Assembly: GCA_963784425.1 (NCBI GenBank)
Contig: CAWARM010000011.1
Coordinates: 558,001-622,000, forward strand
Reading direction: 5' to 3'
From: SHZL01 sp963784425
GTDB taxonomy: Bacteria > Pseudomonadota > Gammaproteobacteria > Xanthomonadales > SZUA-36
Length of the DNA stretch: 64,000 nucleotides
Part shown: piece after piece, positions 42,106 through 51,600 of the stretch
Layout: each line of letters starts with the position of its first letter
Numbering within the stretch: the stretch's first letter is position 1
Program-made: the position numbers and the translations under genes
The notes under the pieces: generated by a model
Told to the model about the DNA's origin: nothing
The model's input: the letters and a program-made list of their open reading frames with translations, nothing else
Databases searched by the model: none

Positions 42106-43089
42106 CTACCTGGCAAACTGGATTTCGTTCATACCCGGGATGGGCTTGTTCACGCATGCAACCAGTACCCTTGCCAGCATGACCCTTTGCGCGATCAAGC
42201 CGTTACTGCCTAGCACCAATGGCTGGCGTATTGCCTGCAACTCGGCAAGCAATCGGTTGCGACGGTTCTCATATAAGGACCAGCCTGCCTGGGATGAACC
42301 GTAAACGGACCAAATGCTTTTCCAGTCCTGGTAAAAGGCCCTGACGGCGCTGGCAAATTGCCCTGCCAAATCCCCGCTGCCAGGTGGGCCCGGGGAGGCC
42401 AGCAAATCAGCCACCAGGTCCTCAGTAAGGAGTTCCATTTCTCCCGGGTGCATGACGTCAAGAGTATTGAATTGCTCCATCATCAATTGCGGGCTTGAGT
42501 GGGGATTGAATGAAACGTGCTGCACGTCCAGTTCGCCAGGCGCATGCTTGAGGGACTGTTCAATCATTGCCCAGAAAATCGATGATCCGACGGTATCGGC
42601 AACCAGATGTACGCGAAATCCGGTGGTTGGGTTCACCACTCGATGAACCTTCCAATTATCGAACACCCAGGCCTCGCCTGCCGCCATGTGGACGGTCTTG
42701 TCATGGCAATGAAACATGACTTCGGGATAGGTGATAACGGGTACGTGGATGCGTACACGGGTGAACCAGTGGTAGTTGGAGTCACTGTGCTGCGGTACTT
42801 CCTGGCCGCCGGCCAGACCCATCAACCGCGAGCGTCCGAATACAACCTGGAAGCTGGCGAGAACCTGACGCAGGTAAGGAGATTGCTTGAGCCAGGCTGT
42901 TTCGGCCATGGGCCCGGAAAAGATGTCATTCGCCTCGCCACCAACGGAGATCAGTGGTATGGCGGAATTGCCCTTGTACCCGGTAGGGTGTGATTGCCAT
43001 GCCCCGGCTGGCAAGGCATGGACTTCCCCGGCGAGGCGTTCCGCATCAAAAGACAGTGGCAGCCGGATGAATTCGCGGGCAAGTTTCAT
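42106..43089 (-). CDS. Aspartyl/asparaginyl beta-hydroxylase-type dioxygenase
   Basis: 327 residues. An AspH-type 2-oxoglutarate/Fe(II) core is visible: HSDSNYHW (His101 to His107), then AWVFDNWKVHRVVN with distal His149 and an arginine near 159 for 2-oxoglutarate. About 130 residues follow that do not belong to the core. Proteins of this family hydroxylate Asp or Asn residues or small amino-acid-containing substrates. The direct neighbour is a sulfotransferase, which suggests the pair decorates one product; that is an inference. The start ATG 43087-43089 is the family start (MKLAREFIRL). Confidence 0.82.
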   Translation of the reverse strand: MKLAREFIRLPLSFDAERLAGEVHALPAGAWQSHPTGYKGNSAIPLISVGGEANDIFSGPMAETAWLKQSPYLRQVLASFQVVFGRSRLMGLAGGQEVPQHSDSNYHWFTRVRIHVPVITYPEVMFHCHDKTVHMAAGEAWVFDNWKVHRVVNPTTGFRVHLVADTVGSSIFWAMIEQSLKHAPGELDVQHVSFNPHSSPQLMMEQFNTLDVMHPGEMELLTEDLVADLLASPGPPGSGDLAGQFASAVRAFYQDWKSIWSVYGSSQAGWSLYENRRNRLLAELQAIRQPLVLGSNGLIAQRVMLARVLVACVNKPIPGMNEIQFAR

Positions 43090-43111
43090 TCAACGGATTG
43101 AAACAGTTGCG

Positions 43112-44059
43112 TCACGGACGGCTGTCGATAGCCGCCCTTGCTCCTTCCTTCTCTACTGGCATGAGGTCATATTTGCTGACTCCTAGATACAACACCGCAG
43201 CGCTGGCCACATAAATTGAGGAGTACGTTCCAATTACCACGCCGACGAGCAGGGTGACCGAAAAAGAGTGGATGATCTTGCCACCGAACAGGTACAAAGC
43301 AATCAGTGTCAGCAGAACCGTCAATGACATCATCAGGGTACGCGACAGGGTCTGGTTGATGGAGGCGTTGATTACGTCCCGCGGCAGGGCTTTGAGCATT
43401 CGTGGGAAATTTTCGCGAATCCGGTCAAACACCACAACGGTATCATTGACCGAATAACCAATGACAGCCAACAAAGCTGCAACCGCCGTAAGATCGAACT
43501 CCACCTGGAACACCGAAAGGAAGCCCATGCACACAAATACGTCGTGGATGGTGGCAACCACTGCGCCTACAGAAAAGCGCCACTGGAATCGAAACATGAG
43601 GTAGAAAAAGATACCCACCAGGGAATAGATCACGGCAAGAATCCCCTGGTCAGTCAGGTCGTCGCCTACCTGCGGGCCAACAAACTCAACCCGGCGCATT
43701 ACGATTTCTCCTTCCACCCCTTGCTGCAGAGCCTCAAGAACGTGAGTGGAAATGTCGGCGCTGCTCTCTCCTTCAGCACGGGGCGGGATACGAACCACGA
43801 TGTCGGTAGCAGTGCCAAAGGACTGCACCACGGAATCGGGCATACCGGCTGAAGCCAGGTGCTGGCGCACATCTCCAATAGTGGGAGGAGACGGGTAGCT
43901 CACTTCGATCAAGGTACCACCGGTGAAATCCAAACCAAAATTGAGGCCGCGGGTCGCCAGTGAAACAATGCTGAGAACATTCAGAGAAATCGAGAGTACC
44001 AGGGCCGCGCCGGCAAAACTCATGAAATCAATTTTGGTTGTACGCTTCAGGAATTTCAT
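43112..44059 (-). CDS. secF: Protein translocase subunit SecF
   Basis: 315 residues with six predicted membrane segments and the periplasmic P1 domain. The DFTGGTLIEVSY stretch and the GYSVNDTVVVFDRIRENF motif in the membrane are signature SecF sequences. With SecD and YajC it drives late export steps of Sec substrates using the proton gradient. It starts 8 bases after the secD stop. Confidence 0.96.
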   Translation of the reverse strand: MKFLKRTTKIDFMSFAGAALVLSISLNVLSIVSLATRGLNFGLDFTGGTLIEVSYPSPPTIGDVRQHLASAGMPDSVVQSFGTATDIVVRIPPRAEGESSADISTHVLEALQQGVEGEIVMRRVEFVGPQVGDDLTDQGILAVIYSLVGIFFYLMFRFQWRFSVGAVVATIHDVFVCMGFLSVFQVEFDLTAVAALLAVIGYSVNDTVVVFDRIRENFPRMLKALPRDVINASINQTLSRTLMMSLTVLLTLIALYLFGGKIIHSFSVTLLVGVVIGTYSSIYVASAAVLYLGVSKYDLMPVEKEGARAAIDSRP

Positions 44060-44067
44060 GATAAACC

Positions 44068-45900
44068 TCAGACTGACAGCTGGGCGACGCGATGCTTGCC
44101 GCCGTATAGAAGATTAATCACGGCTCTGGTACCCATGATTGCGGTGAACATCGAGGTCATGATACCGAGCGACAAGGTGACCGCGAATCCCTTTACCGGG
44201 CCGGTGCCAAACAAGAACAGGAAAAACGTGGCAATCAGCGTAGTGAGGTTGGCATCGGCGATGGTCGAGAACGCTTTGTCATAACCCGCACGAATACTGG
44301 CCTGGGGCGTATTGCCATTTCGCAGCTCCTCCCGTATGCGCTCAAAAATAAGCACGTTGGCGTCCACCGCCATACCAACAGTGAGCACGATACCGGCAAT
44401 ACCCGGCATGGTGAGCGTGGCGCCAAGCATGGATAGAAGCGCTATCGAGAGCACAATGTTCGCCAGCAAAGCAAGGTTGGCGACGATCCCGAATATGCGG
44501 TAGTAAAACGCCATCAGGGCTATTACCAGCAGAGACCCGATCACGGTCGATTTAAAGCCCTGGGCAATGTTGTCTGCACCAAGGCTGGGGCCAACCGTGC
44601 GCTCTTCAATGATCTCCATGGGAGCCGCCAGGGCGCCTGCCCGCAGCAACAAAGCCAGCTGGCTGGCCTCTGCCATCGAATTCAAACCGGTGGTCTGGAA
44701 CCGCTTGCCGAATGGTTCACGCACCACGGCGACACTGATGACCTCTTCTATCTTGCGTCCACCGGGCTTTTGTTCGATGTAGACCACGGCCATGCGGTTA
44801 CCGACATTGTCGCGGGTAAATTTCAACATGCTGTCAGCGCCCAGGCCATCCAGGGTCACACTGACCTGGGGTTCGCCAGATCGTTGATCGAAACCTGAAG
44901 AAGCACCAATGAGTTGGTCCCCGGAAACAATCAGTCGCTTTTTCAGCAATACAGGCTGCCCCGTGTTTTGCTTGTACAGGCGGGATTCCGGCGGTATACG
45001 CCCCGTCTGGGCAGCGGTAAAGGCATCGTTCTGTTCGTCCACGGCGCGGTATTCCAGCGTCGCCGTGGCGCCAATGATCGTTTTTGCTATGGCCGTATCC
45101 TGCAGACCAGGCAACTGGACTACCACGCGGTCTGCGCCCTGCTGCTGAATGATGGGTTCCGCAACACCGAGCTCGTTGACGCGATTGCGCAAGGTTGTCA
45201 CGTTCTGTTTCAAGGCAGTCTGCTGCAGTTCAATCAGCTGCTTCTCCTTGACCTTGGCGGTTATGCCGAACTTATCGCCAATCGCCTGGTTCACAAGATC
45301 CAGCCCCCTCAGGCTTTGGTCGCCGCTCATGAGCTCAATGGTCTTGTCCCGATCTTCGGCCGAACGCAACAGCACCAACAAGCCATTACCTTCCCGGCGC
45401 ACGGAAACGTAGCGAATGCCTTTGTCCCGCATTGCAGCGCGAATTTCGTCCACGAACCGGTCCAGTTGCTGGCTGCGGGCAGTTTCCATATCCACTTGCA
45501 TCAGGAAGTGCACACCACCCTGGAGGTCCAGGCCCAGGGTCATGGGCTTCGCTCCGATCGCGCGCAGCCAGGGTGGAGTAGAGTGGGCAAGATTGAGGGC
45601 TACCACGTACTGCTCACCCAGCGTTTTTTTCAGGACGTTGTCCGCCAACAACTGGTCTTCGCTTGAATTAAAACGATACAAAACACGATTTCCTTCCTGT
45701 TCCCGGCTCTTGTATTTGATTTGTTCCGCAGCTAACGCATCTTCGATGGTTTTCTGCAGGTCCGGGGGAATTTCGAAACCGCGCGCGGGAGTTACCTGCA
45801 AAGCCGGGTCCTCACCATATAGGTTAGGCAGGGCGTAAATAATCCCGGTCACGAGAATGAACAGGACCAGCAGGTACTTCCAGGCAGGATATTGATTCAT
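44068..45900 (-). CDS. secD: Protein translocase subunit SecD
   Basis: 610 residues with one N-terminal and five C-terminal membrane segments and a large periplasmic head. Motifs DLQGGVHFLMQVD, RVNELGVAEPIIQQQG and the membrane segment GMAVDANVLIFERIREEL are diagnostic. It lies between yajC and secF in the standard order. Confidence 0.97.
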   Translation of the reverse strand: MNQYPAWKYLLVLFILVTGIIYALPNLYGEDPALQVTPARGFEIPPDLQKTIEDALAAEQIKYKSREQEGNRVLYRFNSSEDQLLADNVLKKTLGEQYVVALNLAHSTPPWLRAIGAKPMTLGLDLQGGVHFLMQVDMETARSQQLDRFVDEIRAAMRDKGIRYVSVRREGNGLLVLLRSAEDRDKTIELMSGDQSLRGLDLVNQAIGDKFGITAKVKEKQLIELQQTALKQNVTTLRNRVNELGVAEPIIQQQGADRVVVQLPGLQDTAIAKTIIGATATLEYRAVDEQNDAFTAAQTGRIPPESRLYKQNTGQPVLLKKRLIVSGDQLIGASSGFDQRSGEPQVSVTLDGLGADSMLKFTRDNVGNRMAVVYIEQKPGGRKIEEVISVAVVREPFGKRFQTTGLNSMAEASQLALLLRAGALAAPMEIIEERTVGPSLGADNIAQGFKSTVIGSLLVIALMAFYYRIFGIVANLALLANIVLSIALLSMLGATLTMPGIAGIVLTVGMAVDANVLIFERIREELRNGNTPQASIRAGYDKAFSTIADANLTTLIATFFLFLFGTGPVKGFAVTLSLGIMTSMFTAIMGTRAVINLLYGGKHRVAQLSV

Positions 45901-45962
45901 TGTTCGGCCTCAGGAAGCAAAATGGATTCAGTAAACTCGATTTATTCTAAGTACAGAATGGA

Positions 45963-46286
45963 TCAGGCAGATTTGATCGTGCCCTTGGGCATGACACTTG
46001 CAACGGCATGCTTTTGCAACTTCACTTTTACGTTTTCCGCCAGCTCAATGGTGACGAAAGAGTCGCCCACGCTGGTGATCTTGCCCAGCATTCCGCCGGT
46101 GGTTACTACCTCATCGCCAGTGGCAAGCTGTGTCACCAGGGCCTTGTGTTCCTTGGCTCGCTTCATCTGGGGACGGATCAACAAGAAGTAAAAGACTACG
46201 AAGATGACAATCAACGGCAGAAATGACAGCAGGTTGCCCTGCGGGGCGGCGTCTTGAGCGTATGCGCTGGCAATAAAGAAATCCAT
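45963..46286 (-). CDS. yajC: Preprotein translocase subunit YajC
   Basis: 107 residues with one membrane segment (LSFLPLIVIFVVFYFLLIRPQMKRAKEH) and the conserved LATGDEVVTTGGMLGKI domain. It associates with SecDF. It is located between tgt and secD on the same strand. Confidence 0.95.
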   Translation of the reverse strand: MDFFIASAYAQDAAPQGNLLSFLPLIVIFVVFYFLLIRPQMKRAKEHKALVTQLATGDEVVTTGGMLGKITSVGDSFVTIELAENVKVKLQKHAVASVMPKGTIKSA

Positions 46287-46454
46287 GAAAAACCTCGCAA
46301 TTTACGTTATGGGGCGGACTGAAGAGCATTCATCCCACGGTAAGCAAAACCTGTTCTCATCCGCGTTAGCAGCCGGGCATTATAAATCAAACACTCCAGT
46401 ACGCATACGACACATTTAATTATCTTATTCAGGCTGTTTCCCCGGTTGCCGCGC

Positions 46455-47561
46455 TTACTCCGGCCCCAGGGCCAGATCCTGCAGGAAACCCAGGGCAAAA
46501 GGCTCCAGCCGGCTGGCCTCTATGGCAGCACGCAATCCTTGCATAAGTTGCTGATAAAAAAACAAGTTGTGCATGGTCATCAGCCGTGCACCCAGTATTT
46601 CATTGCATCGGTCAAGATGCCTCAGATACGCGCGGGAATAATGCAAACAGGTAGTGCAGGCGCAAGCAGGATCTACCGGCCGCGTATCTTTTTCATAACG
46701 TGCATTACGAATCCGCAGCACTCCCCGGCTGGTGAACAGGTGGCCATTGCGGGCATTGCGCGTGGGCATCACGCAATCGAACATGTCCACGCCCCTGGCC
46801 ACAGCGGCAATAATGTCTTCCGGCCGCCCCACGCCCATCAGGTAGCGCGGACTCTCCTGCGGCAGTTCCGGTAGGGTGAAGTCCAGCACGTGATGGCGCT
46901 CCTCTTCCGTTTCTCCAACGGCCAGGCCGCCAATGGCATAGCCATCAAACCCCATTTGCGCAAGTTCCGCAGCAGATTCCAGCCTGAGGTTCTCGTGCAT
47001 GCCACCCTGCACGATGCCAAACAGGGCGGACGGGTTGCCTTGGTGCGCCCGTCTGGAGCGTTCAGCCCAGCGCAGGGACAGTTCCATTGACGCGCGCGCC
47101 TGGTCCAAACTTGCCGGAAAGGGCGTGCATTCATCAAAAATCATGACGATGTCCGAACCGAGAGAGCGCTGCACGGCCATGGACTCTTCCGGTCCTATGA
47201 AAACCGCGGCGCCATCCACCGGTGACGCGAATGACACACCTGCCTCTGAGATTTTCCGGCGTTCCGCCAAACTCCACACCTGGAACCCGCCGGAGTCCGT
47301 CAGAATGGGTTTGTCCCAATGCATGAAGCCGTGCAGACCCCCATGGGCCTCAATGACATCAACCCCGGGGCGCAGCATCAGATGAAAGGTGTTGCCCAGG
47401 AGAATATCCGCACCGGTCTGGGCTACCTCTTCAGGCGTCATTGCCTTGACCGTTCCATAGGTTCCAACCGGCATGAAAGCGGGCGTCTCAACCATGCCGC
47501 GCTTGAACCTTAGCTGGCCGCGGCGTGCTTTTCCCGCAACATGTGATAGCTGAAATTCCAT
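46455..47561 (-). CDS. tgt: Queuine tRNA-ribosyltransferase
   Basis: 368 residues of the TIM-barrel tRNA-guanine transglycosylase that places preQ1 at the wobble position. The nucleophile and base-site motifs (ILTDSGGFQVWSL, MPTRNARNGHLFT) and the zinc site CACTTCLHYSRAYLRHL are all visible. It starts 4 bases after the queA stop, in the usual order. Length is normal. Confidence 0.96.
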   Translation of the reverse strand: MEFQLSHVAGKARRGQLRFKRGMVETPAFMPVGTYGTVKAMTPEEVAQTGADILLGNTFHLMLRPGVDVIEAHGGLHGFMHWDKPILTDSGGFQVWSLAERRKISEAGVSFASPVDGAAVFIGPEESMAVQRSLGSDIVMIFDECTPFPASLDQARASMELSLRWAERSRRAHQGNPSALFGIVQGGMHENLRLESAAELAQMGFDGYAIGGLAVGETEEERHHVLDFTLPELPQESPRYLMGVGRPEDIIAAVARGVDMFDCVMPTRNARNGHLFTSRGVLRIRNARYEKDTRPVDPACACTTCLHYSRAYLRHLDRCNEILGARLMTMHNLFFYQQLMQGLRAAIEASRLEPFALGFLQDLALGPE

Positions 47562-47565
47562 GGCA

Positions 47566-47880
47566 TCAACTCAAGAACATCGCATCACCATAGCTGAAAA
47601 AGCGATACCGTTGTGCAATTGCGTGACGGTAAGCGGCGCGCAGTGTATCAACACCTGCAAAGGCGCTGACCAGCATCAGCAGGGTGGATTCCGGCAGGTG
47701 AAAATTGGTGATCATGCCATCCACGACGCGGAACCGGTATCCCGGGTAGATAAAAATGCGACTGTCTCCGGAGAAAGGTTTCAGTTCACCATCAGCCGCG
47801 GCCGTTTCAAGGCTGCGCACCGAAGTCGTGCCAACCGCAATTACCCGGAACCCGTCCAGATTTCGCTTGTTGCACTGCAT
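47566..47880 (-). pseudogene. queA: queA C-terminal part, in a shifted frame
   Basis: Encodes RVIAVGTTSVRSLETAAADGEL, IFIYPGYRFRVVDGMITNFHLPESTLLMLVSAFAG and FFSYGDAMFLS, the conserved C-terminal third of QueA. It is one frame off the N-terminal part, which ends at 47807. The two frames overlap in 47807-47880, where the family would read AKxxGGRVIAVGTT. A net one-base indel within about 47840-47875 restores a full-length QueA of about 342 residues. An internal ATG at 47878-47880 exists but is not a family start. Confidence 0.75.
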
Positions 47881-48592
47881 CGCACACCGTCTGCGAAACT
47901 TCAAGATATTCCGCATGCATGCGGTGATTTTCAATATGCTCCTCGCGCACGGGCTGGAAGGTGCCCGCACCCACGTGCAGGGTGATGCTGGCACGACGGA
48001 TGCCCCGGTCTTGCAGGGCCTGTAACATGGATTCATCAAAATGCAGACCCGCCGTGGGGGCCGCTACCGCTCCGGGTCGGGCGGCGTAAACCGTTTGATA
48101 GCGCCGCCGGTCCTCTTCGGTATCTGCACGCTCAATATAAGGTGGCAACGGGACATGCCCCACACGATCAACCACGGCGCTGAGCAATTCATTCCCGGTC
48201 GCAAGGCGAAAGAAATTGCCTTCCCGGCCTACAACATTCAGTTCGCTGCCATCCTGCAGGATGATTTTGCCACCGGGCTTCAATGGCTTGCTGGCGCGCA
48301 CCTGGGCCAGGCAATTGTGCCCATCCAGAATACGCTCAAGCAAGACCTCGACCTTGCCGCCACTGTCTTTATGGCCCAGCAGGCGGGCTGGAATGACGCG
48401 TGTGTCGTTGAATACCAGCAAATCTCCTGGATTGAGGAACCCCAGCAACTCGCAAAATACGTGGTCGCTCAATGCGCCATTGCGGCGTGACACGTGCAGC
48501 AAGCGGCTGTCGCCCCGATGCGCCAATGGCTGCTGCGCTATCAGTTCCTGCGGCAGATCGAATTTGAAGTCGCTGCGTTTCACCTGGGGCAT
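47807..48592 (-). CDS. queA: S-adenosylmethionine:tRNA ribosyltransferase-isomerase QueA, N-terminal part
   Basis: 261 residues, of which about 243 are QueA: MPQVKRSDFKFDLPQELIAQQP, LVFNDTRVIPARLLGHK, VAAPTAGLHFDESML and ITLHVGAGTFQPVREEHIENHRMHAEYLEV. The last codons (VPGNCGWHDFGAQP) do not match the family and mark a frameshift; the proper C-terminus follows in another frame. QueA makes epoxyqueuosine in tRNA and sits directly before tgt. Because the rest of the operon is intact, a sequencing error is at least as likely as a true loss. Confidence 0.85.
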   Translation of the reverse strand: MPQVKRSDFKFDLPQELIAQQPLAHRGDSRLLHVSRRNGALSDHVFCELLGFLNPGDLLVFNDTRVIPARLLGHKDSGGKVEVLLERILDGHNCLAQVRASKPLKPGGKIILQDGSELNVVGREGNFFRLATGNELLSAVVDRVGHVPLPPYIERADTEEDRRRYQTVYAARPGAVAAPTAGLHFDESMLQALQDRGIRRASITLHVGAGTFQPVREEHIENHRMHAEYLEVSQTVCDAVQQAKSGRVPGNCGWHDFGAQP

Positions 48593-48673
48593 TGTACCCA
48601 GCCTGTGAACTACTTACCTGCAGGCCCGAAATCTATACGGTGGAATAGATTGATGCTGTTATGTGAAGCAGGC

Positions 48674-51600
48674 CTAAGAATCGCAGCTCAAAGTATCAGA
48701 CAATTTCTTTATTGAGTCAGTGCGGTTGATGCTTTGACTCAAGGGTGAAGCCAGGTCGAAATTCAGGATCCAGCTTCCCGCCGTTTGCGACGTAAACGTT
48801 CTCTTCACCTTGCCAATGGGAGTGTTGGTGACCGCAACCGGGGTGCACACAGCGCAAAACCCCTTGAACTGCAATAGCGGAATCTCGGTCGCGGTAGCAG
48901 ACTGGTTAGCATCATCCGCGGCGAGTATCCAGCGCGGTTCTCCGCTGGCATCAAACAGGTAATGCACCTGGGCCTGCGCTGACTGGTACACCAGCACGGT
49001 AGACCCGCCCAGGCCACTGACCCCGCGGTACCAGTGGCCGGTATAACTCTTTGCTCCGCCGCCGATTACCGGACAGGTATTGGGCCCGTTCGGGTGCATG
49101 GCATCGAAGCCAGCCTGCCCGAGGACGATATAGCTGTATATCAGTTTATTGTCTGCCAGGAACGTAATGGAAAGCTTGCCAACCACCGATTCCTGTTGCG
49201 CGGCTCCGTCATTGGTTACGCGCAACAGGTCAGCGGTCCATACATTTCCTGTCACGGCAGCACCGCTGGCAATGTACCAGGTAGGCTGGCCCGCATCGTC
49301 ATAGGCATACCAGACCGAGAAATTGTTTGCTCCGACAGAGTTCCATTCCGCGCCTTGTGATATAGATCGGTCGAAATTCCACAAACCCCGGTGCGGCTTG
49401 AGGCTGGACGCAGATGATGTCAGCGTGGCGACGATGCTCGCCGAAACCGGGGAAGCAGAAGTATTACTCAGCTTGACAAAGTAACGCCCCGGCGTAACCG
49501 GGCCATTCAAAGTCACCGTCGGGCCATTTCCTCCGGAGCCGCTGGCTGATCCAGACGTTGCAAGGCCTCCCGGCAGCTGCGCGAATGGTGGAGAGCCCAG
49601 GGCTGCATTGAAATCCTGGCGAAACAGTTCAACGGTAAGTGCATTGTTCTGACTGCTGCCTTCACCTTGCGCAACCATATTCAGGCTGGTCACGCCCTCG
49701 GGTACATCGACGAACATCCTATCGTGCATGGCGTTTGCGCCCAGGCCTATCTTGTGCGTGCTGCCATTCATCAAGGGCAAGGTCTGGGGCGCTTCGTAGC
49801 CATTCCGATTGAAGTAGACGGGAATAACGCCAATGTCGTTGGGTCTGTCGCCTCGCGTGCCAATGCCGACCGCCCCCAACCACTCCTCGCCTGAGGCTGC
49901 ATTCACGTCACTCCAACTGGCACGAACTGTAAAACTCGCATTGGCTGCTACCTTTCCCGGACCAGTCGCAATCAGCGTCGCATGGTTCCCACTTTCCACG
50001 GCTGCACTGAGCAGGGTAACTTCATCACCGCTTGCGACGGTGCCATCCCAATTCTGCACAACGATCCAGTAATTCCCTGCAGGGACGTTAAACAGGTCGC
50101 AGTTTTCGATATCTATTGGTGAAGAACTCTTGCAAATCTGCTCGTCCTCATCCGCAGTGCCATCTCCGTTGTCGTCTCGCCCGACAAAAAGGTCAAGGTC
50201 CTGTGCCGTGGATGCCAGGGTCTCAGCATGCAGCCACAATCCACCTTGCGGCAGGTTGTGCCAAACGGTAAATACTCCCTCACCGCCATCGAACGGGTCT
50301 TCGGGTGACGCTGTAAGATGCCCTTTCTCCGCTTGCGGACTGTTAGCGGTCGGATCCTGTTTGAGTGTCCTGGTGGTCCGGGTTTTTGGCACCAGGCCAC
50401 CACTGGTAAAGGTCGCATCCGGCATCGCCGTCAGATTGCCAAGGGAGAACTCTTTCCAGCCCGTGTCCCGCTTGTCAGTAATCAACCATTTATCAGGCAA
50501 GTCGCCACCGGAGGAGTACACCGCTACCGTCAGCACCTGTTCGGATGACCCTGCTGCGGTGAGGCGGATATCGCCATACACCCACTCACCCACGATTCCG
50601 GACGGCAGCAGGTTCACACTTACGCTGACAGTTTTCGCCGCGTGGTTGCTTAGAGTAAAAGTCGCAGGTGTAATCGACACCTGCACACCGGCCGGAAAAT
50701 TCACCGGTGTTGCAGTCCAACTCCCGCCACCCATCTGGTCCGTGAGAGTGCGGTTAAAACTGCAGCTTCCCTGGCAGGAAGCGTCCACGAGGCTGGACAG
50801 ATTGAGGTTCTTGGGGTCCCCACCGGTGGCCGGATTGGCGCTGGTGAACTGGGCACCACTTACATCGAGGTATAGTCCGGCGTTAACCGCTTCGCCAAGC
50901 CTGGGCCGGCCCGCTCCGCGCTCATGGGGTGTCGCGACCGTACCATCGGAGTCCTTCGCGAGTTCAGCCGTGGCCGTCGTTTCCAGAGCCGAAGCCACTT
51001 GCGCCACGCTCCAGTCTGGATGCACTGCCCGCACCAGAGCCGCTGCACCCGCCATATGCGGAGAGGACATCGAAGTACCTGTGAGGATCAGCAACTCCTG
51101 GCCTGTATTGGACGCGCCGAGAATGGAGGTGCCGGGGGCGATGACATTGGGTTTCAGGGTGTTCTGCACCGGGGAGGTCGCCGGCCCGCGAGAACTGCTG
51201 GCGTTGACCTGGTCGGCAAACTTCTCATCCCTGGCGAGGGTGAATCCGGAAAGAGACCCGCGATGGCCAATTCCACTGGCCAGCCACGTGCGCAACTTGT
51301 CACCATCTTTATCGCCAATATGACTGGCGGGCAAACAATGCTCATCAGCAACTATGGATTCGCCATCCTCGTCAGTGTTCGCGAGGATAAGGCCACCCGC
51401 GCCTGCCAGCAGGACGTTCTTGCCTTTCTCCACGCGGCCGTATTCGCCCCGATCACACACCACGATTTCGCCGCTGAAGGGTTTAGATCCCTTCCAGGGA
51501 TTGCTCTGGCCAAGGTTAGCCTCACAGCTGGACTTAAGCTCGGCAGTGCCGGTGCCGCACAGCGCAAATCCGTAATCCCTGGCGTGCACGATTTTCCTGC

